From Sacculina carcini (Eukaryota > Arthropoda > Thecostraca > Sacculinidae), in NCBI GenBank assembly GCA_916048095.2, contig OU696593.1:6037446-6101445 (forward strand): DNA of 64,000 nt, read 5' to 3'. The notes below the pieces were generated by a model. That model ran no database searches. It saw only the letters and a list, made by a program, of their open reading frames with translations, and was not told where the DNA came from. Position numbers and translations under genes: made by a program. Positions 11,763-38,965 of this stretch are shown piece after piece; position 1 is the first letter of the stretch, and every line of letters starts with the position of its first letter.

Positions 11763-12939
11763 TTAGCTGGCCAGCCAGGGATGGTGGATAATGCTCTGTT
11801 TGCTGCGATCACCGTAGTCATAGAGCAATTCCTCGCCGACACTGATATCTCGCTTGGCCAGCAGCACAAGACGAGGTCGTCCATTGACTGACACCGGCCT
11901 GGTGCACAGGTTGGGAGTCAGACGGCTGTGGTTGACCAGGCGACCCAGACGACCCGTCTCTCGCGTGCCGTCCACACACCAGCCGCGACCGCCGCTCTGG
12001 AAGTAGTACATGTAGCAGCCGGCGGCCGCGTCTCGGCCGTACAGCGCCTCGCGTCGCCGCGCCTCGTCCGTGTCGACCAGCTCGCCGGCGTACTCCACCA
12101 CAAACTCGCCGCGTGCAAATGCCTGCGTCGCCACCACGCCCCGCCCCTTGCCGGCGAACTGACGCACACTCAGCCCGTTGTCGTCGCCGTCCGCCAGCCT
12201 CCGCCGCAGCTGCAACTCGCGTTCCTCGTCCAGCGAGCGTTTGGTGCGCCGGCCGCTGCGACGAGTCGGGAAATAATCGGTCAACAAGCGCCCGCCGCCG
12301 CCGTTGAGGACAGCATGTGGACTGACACGACCGTTGTTGTTCTTGTTGACGGTGATAGTCTTGTCGGCAACTAGATGAGCATCAGTAGCGGCCGAAACCT
12401 GGATCTTGTGAGGACTGATCTGATCTCTGATCGTCTGCGGCGAAGATGACGCCACCCGCGGTGTATTCGCCGCGTCCGTCGGCACCACATCATCGTCGGC
12501 CGTCACCCAGCTGCGTCGGAAATAGCTGGCGATGGTGGGCGCGTTGACGACAGAAGCGAGGAGAGTGGAGGATGGTTTGCGTCGACAAGTGGCCTTGCGT
12601 CGCTTGCCAGCCACACGAACGCCGTGCATAGCAGCCGTCGCCACACTGGCATTGTCCCTGAGATGCGCCGCAGGCATGACGCCACACCGCTGCGGTGACA
12701 ACACAACAATTAAGCGAAAAATAATAGCAATAGTTGTCAATACAATCCACACACACACACAAGTTATCAGCAGCAGGCGACAATTGGGTTCAATACTGAT
12801 TGTCACACAAGAGCAGTAGTTACAAATAGTGTTAGAAAGGAAGAATAGATAATAAATTCCCTATCAGTCGCCTGAAAATTGACAGCATGTCGAATAGCGC
12901 CATACAAAACCAAAATTTGCTCGCACTTACCAGAATCAT
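11763..12939 (-). CDS. KMT5A: Histone H4-lysine-20 monomethyltransferase (PR-Set7/SETD8)
   Basis: Coding segments 12939-12931 and 12689-11763 give 311 aa. The enzyme places one methyl group on H4K20 in chromatin. The pre-SET signature LLTDYFPTRRSGRR (about residue 138) precedes the SET domain (about 180-311), with FAGKGRGVVATQAFARGEF, GCYMYYFQ, TRETGRLGRLVNHS (NHS at 256-258) and the terminal EELLYDYGDRS and HPWL blocks of this family. The start is inferred: ATG-ATT-CTG directly precedes a consensus donor GTAAGT and joins in frame to the acceptor CACCGCAG at 12690. Reading through the 241-nt intron instead adds a spurious hydrophobic N-terminus. The N-terminal half is basic, low-complexity and shorter than in vertebrates. 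A sense TG tract lies about 55 nt before the acceptor. Confidence 0.95.
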
Positions 12940-13302
12940 AGTTCTGAAAAAGAAAGTATAGTTCGGACACATTATAACCGTAGTGCATCATGTTAGGCGG
13001 TGCACTGAAAGTAGGAATGGCTGTTCAATTAAATTCAAGCAGGTATTTGTTATAACGCCTATGGTCAAAACTAAAAACACAAGATACAACAACAACAACA
13101 ACAGTGTGTATTTGGTATAGCGCCCATCATCATAGGCGCGCAGACGAGTACATATACAGATAAACATGAAATATAAACTGGCAATGCGAGCATGGGATCA
13201 TACGATAATAATATAGAGCTCGATCACAAAACAACAAAATAAAACGCGGATTAAATCAAGGAGAAAACGCAGAATCAAACAAACAACTATATAAAAGAGA
13301 GA

Positions 13303-16245
13303 TCAGAGGGAGGCGAAAGGAGTCAAGGCGTGCGTGGTGGGATCAAAGGATAGATCAAAAAGATATTTACGAAGAGAAGCAGCAAATGAGCGATATGAAA
13401 ACGATGAGGTGATGTGAGAGGGGAGAGAGTTGTAAAGACGCGGACCGAAAAAGGAGAAAGATTTGGAAGACCACGCGGACTCATTTAAAGCGCGAGGGCA
13501 GGCTAAAGGGACAGGATGTCGAGAAGAGGGAGTTTCAGAGAGAGAAAGTAAGGCATAGAGATACGTAGGTTTAGTGGGACAGTGCAACAGTTTGAAGATT
13601 ATGGAGCAAATTTTGAAGTGAATTCTAGATTTGATGGGAAGCCAGCGGAACTTGAAGAGATAAGGAGAAGTATGGCGGCAGAAGGCAGGATATAAAACAA
13701 AACGGCAGGATTGGTTCATCACACGCTGGAGAATTTTCAAAGAAGATTTAGGACACTTGAAGTGGAGCGAGCTGCAGTAATCCAGTCTAGAAAAGATGAG
13801 TGATTGAACAAGCTTGATAGAAGAGGGCTGGTCGAGGCATGAACGGATAGGATAGAGAGAGCGGAGTATAAGGCGACAGATGCGAGCAATAGCAAGAATA
13901 TTGGCAGAGAAGGAAAGTGAGGAATCAAAGATAATGCCAAGGCTTTTAACAGACGAAGAGAGAGATATAGGCAAAAGAGGAGGAGACAAACGAGGAGGGT
14001 GAAGAGCAAGAAATTCTGATTTATCAGTATTCAGAAGAAGTCGACGGGAGGAGGTCCAAGAAGATATATCAGAAAGTATACCAGACAGAAGAGCAGGGTC
14101 AGAAAAGGGACAAGGTATATAGAATTGGATGTCATCAGCATATATGTGAAAAGGGATAGACCAGCGTCGAAGGATAGGGCAGAGAGAGGACATATAAAGA
14201 TTGAAAAGAAGAGGACCAAGGATAGACCCTTGAGGTACACCAGAGGTAAGAGGGATCGAATTAGAGACGGAAGAGTTGAACTGGACAGAGTAAGATCGAT
14301 TATGCAAATAGGAGCGAAGCAAGGAGAGCGCGGAATCAGAAACACCAATGTGAGAAAGGTCTTTAATGAGAATTTCATGATCTACAAGGTCAAATGCTGA
14401 GCTTAAGTCAAGAAGGACAAGGATAATGGATTTTCGAAAGGAGAATGACGACAAAATACCTTCAGTGACCGAGATGAGGACAGATTCAGTACTATGAGAA
14501 GGACGAAATCCGGATTGGTGAATGTCAAGGACGTTACAAATGAAAGGAGATAACTGAGAAAAGATGGCAGATTCCAGGAGTTTGGAGGAAAAACTAAGGA
14601 GGGATATAGGACGGTAGTTACAGCATAAGGAAGGTTCAAGCGAGGGCTTCTTGAGGATAGGGCGAACATAGGCGTGCTTATCAGCAAGAAAATTTCCATG
14701 TAAGAAGGAGGAGTTAATAAGATGGAGTAAATAAGGAGTCAGGGTGTCGATAGCAGGAGCAATTATACTGAAGTTAATCGGATCAGGAGGAGACGAGATA
14801 AATTTACGGGAGAAGAGAAGAGATAAGAAGTCAGAAATTTCAAGATGAGAAAAGGATGAGAATTTGCATAGGGAGGTGGTATGTGTGACGAGGAAAGCAG
14901 AAGAAGGAATTCTAGATTGGGCGGAAATGATTTTGCTTGTGAAATAGGAGGAAAGCTCGTTGGCGGTTAGAGAGGAAACAGCTGAGGGCGAACGAAGGCC
15001 AGAGAGGGAGTTGAGTGTGTTCCAGAGAGCTTTAGGAGATCGAGAAAGAGAAGAAAGTCGAGACAAGTAATAAGCTTGCTTGGAGGATGCTAGAGAAGAA
15101 ATATATAATGAGCGAGCAGAGCAAAAAGTAGACCAGTCACAAGAGAGGCGAGTGCGTCGCCAGGTACGCTCCAACGCCCTAGAACGACGTTTCAGACGAT
15201 CAAGGTTAGGATTATTCCAAGGAGACGAACGAGGACGAGAAGAACGGAGAGTCAGAGGGAACAAATGGTTGTTAATGAGGGATAGAGTAGAAAAGAGGAG
15301 AGGATAAATATCGGAGGGAGGAAGAGAGTAAAGAATATGTAGAGGAAAGGAATTTGCAAGAAGGGTCTGAAAGAGAGAAGGGTAAAAAAAATTGTAGTTG
15401 CGAGAAAAGGTAGGGGAAGGCATTGAATTAGGAGGTCCGGAGGCAGGAAGTGATGTAAGAATGAGACTATGGTCAGAGAAGGAAGAGTCGGGGGGAAGAA
15501 CAAAAACTTCGGAAGGAGGAGAATCAGTAGAGAGAACAGGAGAAGGGAAAAGAACTAAATCAAGAGTGTGGCCCGAAATGTGTGTGGGAGAAGAAACAGG
15601 AGATACAAGACCATGAGAATCAAGGAGAGAGATAAAATTCGAGGAATATGAGGAAATAGCAGGACATTCGACCCAGAAATTAAAATCGCCGAGGACAAGA
15701 TAACAACTAGAAAAGGAAGATTCAATAGCTTCAATAAGAGAGGAGAATTCAGAGAAAAAAGATGAAGTAGTGCAAGGATGATTATGTCGATAAACAATAA
15801 GAATACAAAATTTAGGATAGGATAGGTACGACGAAAGGCAAAGAGAAATGAACTCAAAGGAAGAAGGGGGAGGAATAGGATCAGGTAGAAGAGAAATAGG
15901 AAGAGACTTAGAAAACATACAGCCCACTCCACCTCCAGGGGATTTAGGATCAGTTCTGGCCTTATGGATGAAGGAAAAATCGGAGGGCATGTTAGATAGA
16001 AAGGATGGAAGATCGGTGTCCAGCAACCAAGTTTCGACAAGGCATAGAATGGATAAGAGATGAAAGGAGACCAGATGGGACAGATAAGTTGTTTTGTGGC
16101 GGCAGGATCGAATATTGAGGAGTCCGACAGAGAGAGATGCTGGAGAGTGTTGAGTGGATTGTACTAGAACTGGGGGCGGAGGGAGAGCTGAGGAAGAGTT
16201 ATCACAGGGGAGAGAATCAGAGAAGGATGATGTTGGAGGAAGTAG
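13303..16245 (-). CDS. LINE ORF2: AP endonuclease and reverse transcriptase
   Basis: Open for 980 codons directly after the ORF1 stop and in the same frame. The endonuclease domain starts with GLLNIRSCRHKTTYL at about 16105 and shows LVLGDFNFWVE, HTLDLVLF and FSDHSLI. RT motifs follow: RPISLLSFSSKLLE, SGFRPSHSTESV, VLLDLSSAFDLVDHE, SGVPQGSILGPLLFNLYM and the YADD box HIYADDIQFY. The C-terminal region has GPRLYNSLPSHI, as in other CR1/L2-type proteins; no RNase H domain is seen. No ATG occurs upstream of or within the first endonuclease motif; the first in-frame ATG is in the phrase SNMPSDF, too far in to preserve the fold. Translation by readthrough or reinitiation is therefore inferred. Confidence 0.93.
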   Translation of the reverse strand, partial: LLPPTSSFSDSLPCDNSSSALPPPPVLVQSTQHSPASLSVGLLNIRSCRHKTTYLSHLVSFHLLSILCLVETWLLDTDLPSFLSNMPSDFSFIHKARTDPKSPGGGVGCMFSKSLPISLLPDPIPPPSSFEFISLCLSSYLSYPKFCILIVYRHNHPCTTSSFFSEFSSLIEAIESSFSSCYLVLGDFNFWVECPAISSYSSNFISLLDSHGLVSPVSSPTHISGHTLDLVLFPSPVLSTDSPPSEVFVLPPDSSFSDHSLILTSLPASGPPNSMPSPTFSRNYNFFYPSLFQTLLANSFPLHILYSLPPSDIYPLLFSTLSLINNHLFPLTLRSSRPRSSPWNNPNLDRLKRRSRALERTWRRTRLSCDWSTFCSARSLYISSLASSKQAYYLSRLSSLSRSPKALWNTLNSLSGLRSPSAVSSLTANELSSYFTSKIISAQSRIPSSAFLVTHTTSLCKFSSFSHLEISDFLSLLFSRKFISSPPDPINFSIIAPAIDTLTPYLLHLINSSFLHGNFLADKHAYVRPILKKPSLEPSLCCNYRPISLLSFSSKLLESAIFSQLSPFICNVLDIHQSGFRPSHSTESVLISVTEGILSSFSFRKSIILVLLDLSSAFDLVDHEILIKDLSHIGVSDSALSLLRSYLHNRSYSVQFNSSVSNSIPLTSGVPQGSILGPLLFNLYMSSLCPILRRWSIPFHIYADDIQFYIPCPFSDPALLSGILSDISSWTSSRRLLLNTDKSEFLALHPPRLSPPLLPISLSSSVKSLGIIFDSSLSFSANILAIARICRLILRSLYPIRSCLDQPSSIKLVQSLIFSRLDYCSSLHFKCPKSSLKILQRVMNQSCRFVLYPAFCRHTSPYLFKFRWLPIKSRIHFKICSIIFKLLHCPTKPTYLYALLSLSETPSSRHPVPLACPRALNESAWSSKSFSFFGPRLYNSLPSHITSSFSYRSFAASLRKYLFDLSFDPTTHALTPFASL

Positions 16246-16248
16246 TCA
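16243..16248 (-). promoter_or_regulatory. UGA-CUA stop between ORF1 and ORF2, possible readthrough site
   Basis: ORF1 ends GCC-TGA and the next codon is CTA. The frame then stays open through ORF2. UGA followed by CUA is the context known to favour readthrough in several viral and animal mRNAs. Readthrough here is inferred from layout only. Confidence 0.55.
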
Positions 16249-17385
16249 GGCCCGAGAAGAGAGATGTTGAGAGGAAGACGGAAGAGACGATGAGGCTGGA
16301 GCGGCAGGAGAGGAGAGGGAGGAAGGTTGAGGCAAAAGATCATCAGATGTAGCAGTGCGATGACGAATTGAGTTGCGAACTGAGATGAACGAAGGGCATG
16401 AAGATAGGAAAGCAGAATGAGCGTGAGGGCGAGAGGAGGAAGCACAGTTGTTGCACTTATCCGGGAGTGAACGGTCACATTGAGAGGAACGATGGGGTCC
16501 TGCACAGTTGCCACACGTTTCGGCCCGCAAGCACCTCGCTTCACTGTGGCCAAGCCCCGCACAACGAGCGCAGCGGGAGACCCAGTAGCGGTCGTAAACT
16601 GGGCAAGTACGCAGTTCCATGAAGAGCCGGTCACCCACAGACCGGATGGCCGCTCTGGCGGAGGGTGTTATCGAAAGGACAGCATGGCGAGTGTCGTTCC
16701 GAATTCGGGTGAAAAAGAGCAGTTTCACAGCGCTATCATGTAGAGCGCCCAGAACAGGGTTTTTTCGGCGAATAAGCTCAATGAACGAGTCCGGCTCGAG
16801 ATCCAGTGGCACGTTGGCGAGTGTGACCTTAGGTCTGAGAGATGCCGCTTTGGTACAGTGAGCATCAATCTGGGGATCAGCTGACCGCACACAGTTCAGC
16901 GCTCGCTCGGCATCGTGGGAAGAGGCGCATCTGATGATTAGCCCACCCTTCGCAGATTGTCTGGACGACTCAACTGGGACATCGCGAAGCAACGGCGCGA
17001 TCATCTTGGGACGCAGCGGTGATTTGCCTCGAGATTGTAGGACGACAGCATAAGTGGGCCTCTTTGCCGGAGCAGCCACAACATCAGAAGTCAACTGCTG
17101 TTGCTTCCCACCAATCGAGCAGAGCGTCGACTCAACGGCATCAAGCCGCTCCCGCATGCGAGACACATCCTCCTGGATCTGAAGCGCCAGCTTAGCCTTG
17201 GATAGGCACGGTGTGCAGACCCAATTGACCTGCCGTATGTGGTCCGCTTTAACGCCACTCAAGGATGCGCATTTGATGTGCGCCCAGGTGGAACAAAGCG
17301 AACATCCAATCCACCTGGCCGAGTCGCCGGACGATGTGTTACACACATAACACTCGCCTGAAGTATCCTGGCCCGTATCTCCCAT
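16246..17385 (-). CDS. LINE ORF1 with PHD finger and zinc knuckles
   Basis: A 379-aa nucleic-acid-binding ORF1. A PHD-type zinc finger occupies about residues 12-60 (CYVCNTSSGDSARWIGC, CSTWAHIKC, VNWVCTPC). Next come a short coiled-coil-like stretch (LQIQEDVSRMRERLDAVEST) and an RRM-like middle domain (GLIIRCASSHDAERALNCV). Cysteine knuckles follow (CARCAGLGHSEARC, CGNCAGPHRSSQC, CNNCASSSRPHAH). The C-terminus is a Ser/Pro tail. ORF1 proteins of the CR1/L2 group commonly combine a PHD finger with knuckles, and they bind the element RNA. The start is the first ATG of the frame (MGDTGQDTSG). Confidence 0.9.
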   Translation of the reverse strand: MGDTGQDTSGECYVCNTSSGDSARWIGCSLCSTWAHIKCASLSGVKADHIRQVNWVCTPCLSKAKLALQIQEDVSRMRERLDAVESTLCSIGGKQQQLTSDVVAAPAKRPTYAVVLQSRGKSPLRPKMIAPLLRDVPVESSRQSAKGGLIIRCASSHDAERALNCVRSADPQIDAHCTKAASLRPKVTLANVPLDLEPDSFIELIRRKNPVLGALHDSAVKLLFFTRIRNDTRHAVLSITPSARAAIRSVGDRLFMELRTCPVYDRYWVSRCARCAGLGHSEARCLRAETCGNCAGPHRSSQCDRSLPDKCNNCASSSRPHAHSAFLSSCPSFISVRNSIRHRTATSDDLLPQPSSLSSPAAPASSSLPSSSQHLSSRA

Positions 17386-17490
17386 TTCGATCGCGTCACG
17401 ACCGGCCGACGCGTAAGAGCAACAAAAGCAGAGCCGTGTAATTGACGTAATTGAATGGATAACGTGTAGATATCCTGCGCGTGAGTCTCC

Positions 17491-18555
17491 AAAGACTAAT
17501 CTAAATCTAAATCTACTAATCTATAATCTAAGTACAGTAGCAAGTGACGATATAAAATAAACCAATTGAGATTCAGCTTTCCCACAAAGGAAAACCAAAA
17601 ATCGTGTTCAAAGTTTACCCTCTCCGCGCAAAAACCGCAAGAAAAATAAATCTTCAAACAGAGAACATAGAAGCAAAAACAAGTTTGACTGCAAACACTT
17701 CTTGACAAGTTTGACTGCAAGATACGACTGCAAACACTTCTTTGCTTGTTCGCAGGAAAGTTTAGCACAATCGGCAGCATTCTTACATCCTAATAGATAA
17801 TTTCCTGGAATTCCATGAACGCTCAAGCCTACAAAAATAAAGTTAAAACAAACAATACTACCAAATATTATCCCGAACGAGCCTAAGCGTAATTATATGC
17901 AATGAAATTAATTACCTGCTTTACGTTTATATCTCAAGAATAAAAGTCCAGAAAATTGCTTAGATAAAATCAAAAATACCGTACAAAATAACAGTCGAAC
18001 AGCCAACGGACAAGCCGTTTTCGAATGTTTTTGAAGTTGTAGACGATGAAATGTTTCACGAACTTCAAGTTAAGTGATAATCTGAACTTAATATGCACAA
18101 TTATATGCCAACAGAGACAATACAATAAAAACATTTTTATCGTAATATTTATGTCTTCCACACAAAAAAAATTCTTATATATTTATACCTCATACGACAA
18201 ATGTGCTTATTCAAACGGCGTTTTCAAATCACGAATATAGCGTTAGTAGTGTTTTTTTGGTTGATGTTGATTGAGTGTATAATTAAGCTTTACTGTCTCA
18301 AAGGTTTGTCCAAGTATTCATTTTTGTTGTGTTGAAAAATTCAACGTCTCATTTACCTAGTTTATATTCGTAATCGTAGTTAGCTTAACTATTTTCGGTA
18401 TTTGTACTAGTTTGTGTTTTATGTTGTATTATACGGTTATGTGGTGATTTTTTTAATCGTTTTTGTTATTTTCCATTTGTTTTATTGTTGTTATTTTTGC
18501 CTGCTGTTCTCGTGTCTGCTGAAAGTTTTTTTTTCGTGGTTCGTCCGTTCATCTC
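17491..18555. other. AT-rich intergenic spacer upstream of CWC22
   Basis: No coding signal. It contains two copies of the phrase GACTGCAA(A/G) within 17685-17735 and a T-rich stretch at 18240-18540 leading into CWC22 exon 1, which probably includes its promoter and 5' UTR. No TATA box can be asserted. Confidence 0.5.
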
Positions 18556-18612
18556 GTGGTTTCTCACCTGAGAAATGAGGCTGCTTATCACTGTCGCTTA
18601 TTGCAGCTGACA

Positions 18613-35089
<16,477 letters not shown>

Positions 35090-35280
35090 CGGGTATTCAT
35101 AATTATTTGCTTCTCACCCATTTTCCACACGACTTGTTCTTCATTCAAGTGCGTATGTTATTGTGTTGTCCCTGATGTGCTATTGTCAATACACGTAGAA
35201 GTCGACAATGTTTTGTGATCACGCAAACAAGCGCTCATATTCAAACGTGTAATGATCTCGTAAATGATATGTAAAACGGT

Positions 35281-35286
35281 AATAAA
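35281..35286 (+). terminator. Poly(A) signal of CWC22
   Basis: AATAAA 192 nt after the CWC22 stop codon, before the convergent CCDC50-like gene. Confidence 0.6.
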
Positions 35287-35682
35287 ATAGTAATTTGAGC
35301 TACATGATTCGGGTATTAAAAACTACGCGAAATATAACTGTAAATCTTGTGTGTAAAAGTCCCAGTTTCGCGAAATGTACATACAACATTGCTATGACAA
35401 TAAAAAACATCTGGATGTCCATGGAAAACACCAAAAATCCCGCCACGGACACACTCAGCGCCAAATAGAAAGGCACAAATTGCATGCGAACAAAAGCAGC
35501 CCGCTTGTGAACCAATACAAATATGCATCATACAAAAACGGCACATCAAACTCGCTACACATACACAAGGCACAAAAATCGAGCACAATCACAAAACATT
35601 TGTGCTCTTACATGAGAGTGTGTGAGTGTCTCGCCATACAGGGACTACGGCCTTTTCACTATTACTAATTACTGATGGTGAC

Positions 35683-35867
35683 TTATTGCTGCTTGCAGCC
35701 GGCGGAATCACGCGAATGTTTGGCGCGAGATATGTCTGTGGCTGTTGATCTGCGCTGGCCCTGTATGGGCATGTAGGGCGGAACAAACTGGTCGTTGACG
35801 GCGCCAAACTCGAGGTGCGGGGACGTTCTCACCCGGCCCACACCGCCACCATCACCATCAATCATCG

Positions 35868-35924
<57 letters not shown>

Positions 35925-37028
35925 GAAACACTTGCAATAATGATTGGATGAGAAGGTTGGAAACATTTCAAACAATGATTGGATAAGAACATTAGACACA
36001 TTTTGGTTGGAAACATTTCATATAATTATTGGATGAGAAGATTGGAAACGCTTCACACAATGATTGCAAAAGCCTTGATAAAAATTGATGATAAAATTTC
36101 AGAAAATAACCGTAAACACTTGTGAAAATGATTGTAAATATTTCAGACAACGATAGAAGACGATTAATGGAAACATTTACGATAAGCAAGCACTATTGTG
36201 TTCGTGTCTTACTCACCGGGTCTGACCGAGTTTCTGGCGGGCAGAAGTGGTGCCGTGGTGTCGCCAGTTGTGGTGGCGTGTGGTGGCGACACCACGGCTG
36301 AATGGTGGCGCTCATGTAGCTGCCGCCTCTGGTATGTTGGATCTATCATTGTGGCAATGTTGCTCATGCCTGCAACATACACACACACACACGCACATAC
36401 ACATGAACACACACATACATATACATGAACACACATACACATACACACAAACACACACAAACACACACACATACACACACACACAAACACACACCTACAC
36501 AGGAACACACACACACACACACATGAACACACAAACACACATACACAGGAAAACACAAACACACACACACAGATATAGAGGAGCAAGCTAGCAGTCTACC
36601 TCGTGGCCTAGACTGGTGTGTTTGTGCTGATGTCGTGCAGTGCTGCTGGTCGGCTCGCTCGATGGGACTGCTAGTGAGACGAGGTGGCGAGTGTTGTGCT
36701 ATTGAGGCCAAGCGACCGTCCCCGCTACAACTGTCGTCCCCAGCTTGCACCGACGCGCATAACACAGAACCGCTCCACTGACACACACACACACACATAC
36801 ACAGACAGATATACAAATATGTTAGCGTGTGTGTTTCATCCATTCTGCATTTCATATGCCTATCCATTTGTCTGTACGAAAGTGTACAACTCAAAATATC
36901 TTTGTATGTGTGTGTCAGTGTGTGTGTGTGTGTATATGTGTGAGTGTGTATATATATGTGTGTGTGTGTGTGTGTTTGTATGTGTGTGTATATGTGTGAG
37001 TGTGTATATATGTGTGTGTGTGTGTGTT

Positions 37029-37071
<43 letters not shown>

Positions 37072-37937
37072 GTGTGTATGTGTGAGTGTGTGTACGTAGC
37101 ATTAAACCAGAGACTCAATCATGAATAAAGATATTTATTTTAAGACAACCACATGGTACCGTGATTTAAAGGCAATACCAAAAAAAGAACGCATAGGGAA
37201 ACACTACACGCTACCCTAAAAATGACAGCACCCAACACACCCCAAATACCCAACAGAAACCAAACGCAAAAACCGTGCAGTGTAAATAAGCATGTCACGC
37301 CATCGCTATACAAGCTCTAACACACCGTCGAACAATACACACACACATACACACACACACACACACATTCATAAATACACAGACAAATAGACATACACAC
37401 AATTACACGCACGCACGCACACACACACACAGAAATAAACACAAACACACATGCATACACATAGAAGGACACACAAACACATACAAATACACACACATAT
37501 ACATAAATACACAGACAAATAGACACACACACACACACACACACACACATACCTCATCTCCAGCACTGAGATCAGGGGAAGCTGACTGTTGTTGTTGTTG
37601 TTGTTGTTTTTGGCGACGTTTCTCACGAGCTCGCTGTTTGGCACGCCGCAGACGAGCTTTCTCCTAATTGACACACAAACATACACACACACACACACAT
37701 ACAGGTTGACGCTAAATGTGTAAGGAATCAAGAACATTAGATTGAGAACATTTGATTCAACGAATTTCTTCCAGTCCCTCGCCTCCTGCAAAGGCAGCAC
37801 ATTACATTAGGAACGCTAAACCTAACCTAACCTAAAATCTATGAAAAATATAGAAAACGTTTTTGTGCGTTTTTAGGCGTTTTTTATAAATAAGCGTTTT
37901 TAATGTTCTTGAATCCTTACACATTTAGCCTAGACCT

Positions 37938-37968
<31 letters not shown>

Positions 37969-38908
37969 CAAACATATAGATATAATTCTGACACTCTACC
38001 ATAAATGCTAGTTACAAGAAAATGTTTCAGCAAGCACATGAACACCAATGAACATACACACACACACACACATACACACACACATACACACACACACACA
38101 CACATGATGGTGGTATTGCGTGTTGTGGCAGCAAGAGTCACCTGTTCCTGGAGAACCTTGGCCAGCTCGCGATCCTGCGCCTCGACAGCATCACGCTGCT
38201 CCAGCGACATCACATCACCACGACGCTTCACATCCTGCTCCTGCAATAACATCGCCACTTCCTGCCACACACACCGACACACAAACACACATATGATTAA
38301 GTGAGACCAATTCTTACTTCTTAAAGTTACTTCATGAGGTTACTTCTTAAAGTTACTTCATGAGGTTACTTCTTACTTCTTAAAGTTACTTCATGAGGTT
38401 ACTTCTTAAAGTTACTTCATGAGGTTACTTCTTAAAGTTACTTCATGAGGTTACTTCTTTCTTCTTAAAGCTCTTACTTCATAAGGTTACTTCTTTCTTC
38501 TTAAAGCTCTTACTTCATGAGGTTACTTCTTTCTTCTTAAAGCTCTTACTTCATGAGGTTACTTCTTAAAGTTACTCCTTGTTAAGGTTGCTTACTCTTA
38601 ATGTTACTTCTTCATTCCTAAAGCTGGTTCTTACTTCATGAGTTACTTATTACCTATTAAAGTTACTCCTTACTTCTTCAAATACCCTACTCGTTTCTTA
38701 AGGTTAATTCATTCTCTCTAAAACCCTCTCCCTACATCTCAATATTACTTCATAATACTCAACATTCCTTACTTCATACGAATATTTCTTACATGTAAAC
38801 CCTACTTGGTTGGAGCTGTGCCGTGTGATTGTCTTGCCCAAATTGCAGCATATTTGGTAAAGAGCCTCCTACACACACATGTGTGTGTGTGTGTCAGTGT
38901 GTGTGTGT

Positions 38909-38965
<57 letters not shown>

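Larger units (their letters stand above)
13086..17490 (-). mobile_element. Apparently full-length CR1/L2-group LINE
   Basis: A 4.4-kb minus-strand element with intact ORF1 and ORF2, a short 3' UTR and a (TTG)n tail (CAA repeats at 13086-13102 on the plus strand). Just before the tail the sense strand has GGGCGCTATACCAAATA. The truncated copy at 53285-54332 ends in a similar GCGCTATATTAAATA followed by (TTG)n, which identifies the 3' end. No frameshift or internal stop was found apart from the single codon between the ORFs, so the insertion looks recent. The 5' limit is approximate. I did not find a clear target-site duplication. Confidence 0.9.

Noticed and set aside
12690..12806. N-terminal hydrophobic extension of KMT5A
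   Set aside because: This is read-through of an intron bounded by GTAAGT and CACCGCAG; the membrane-like stretch comes from the intron's T-rich end.
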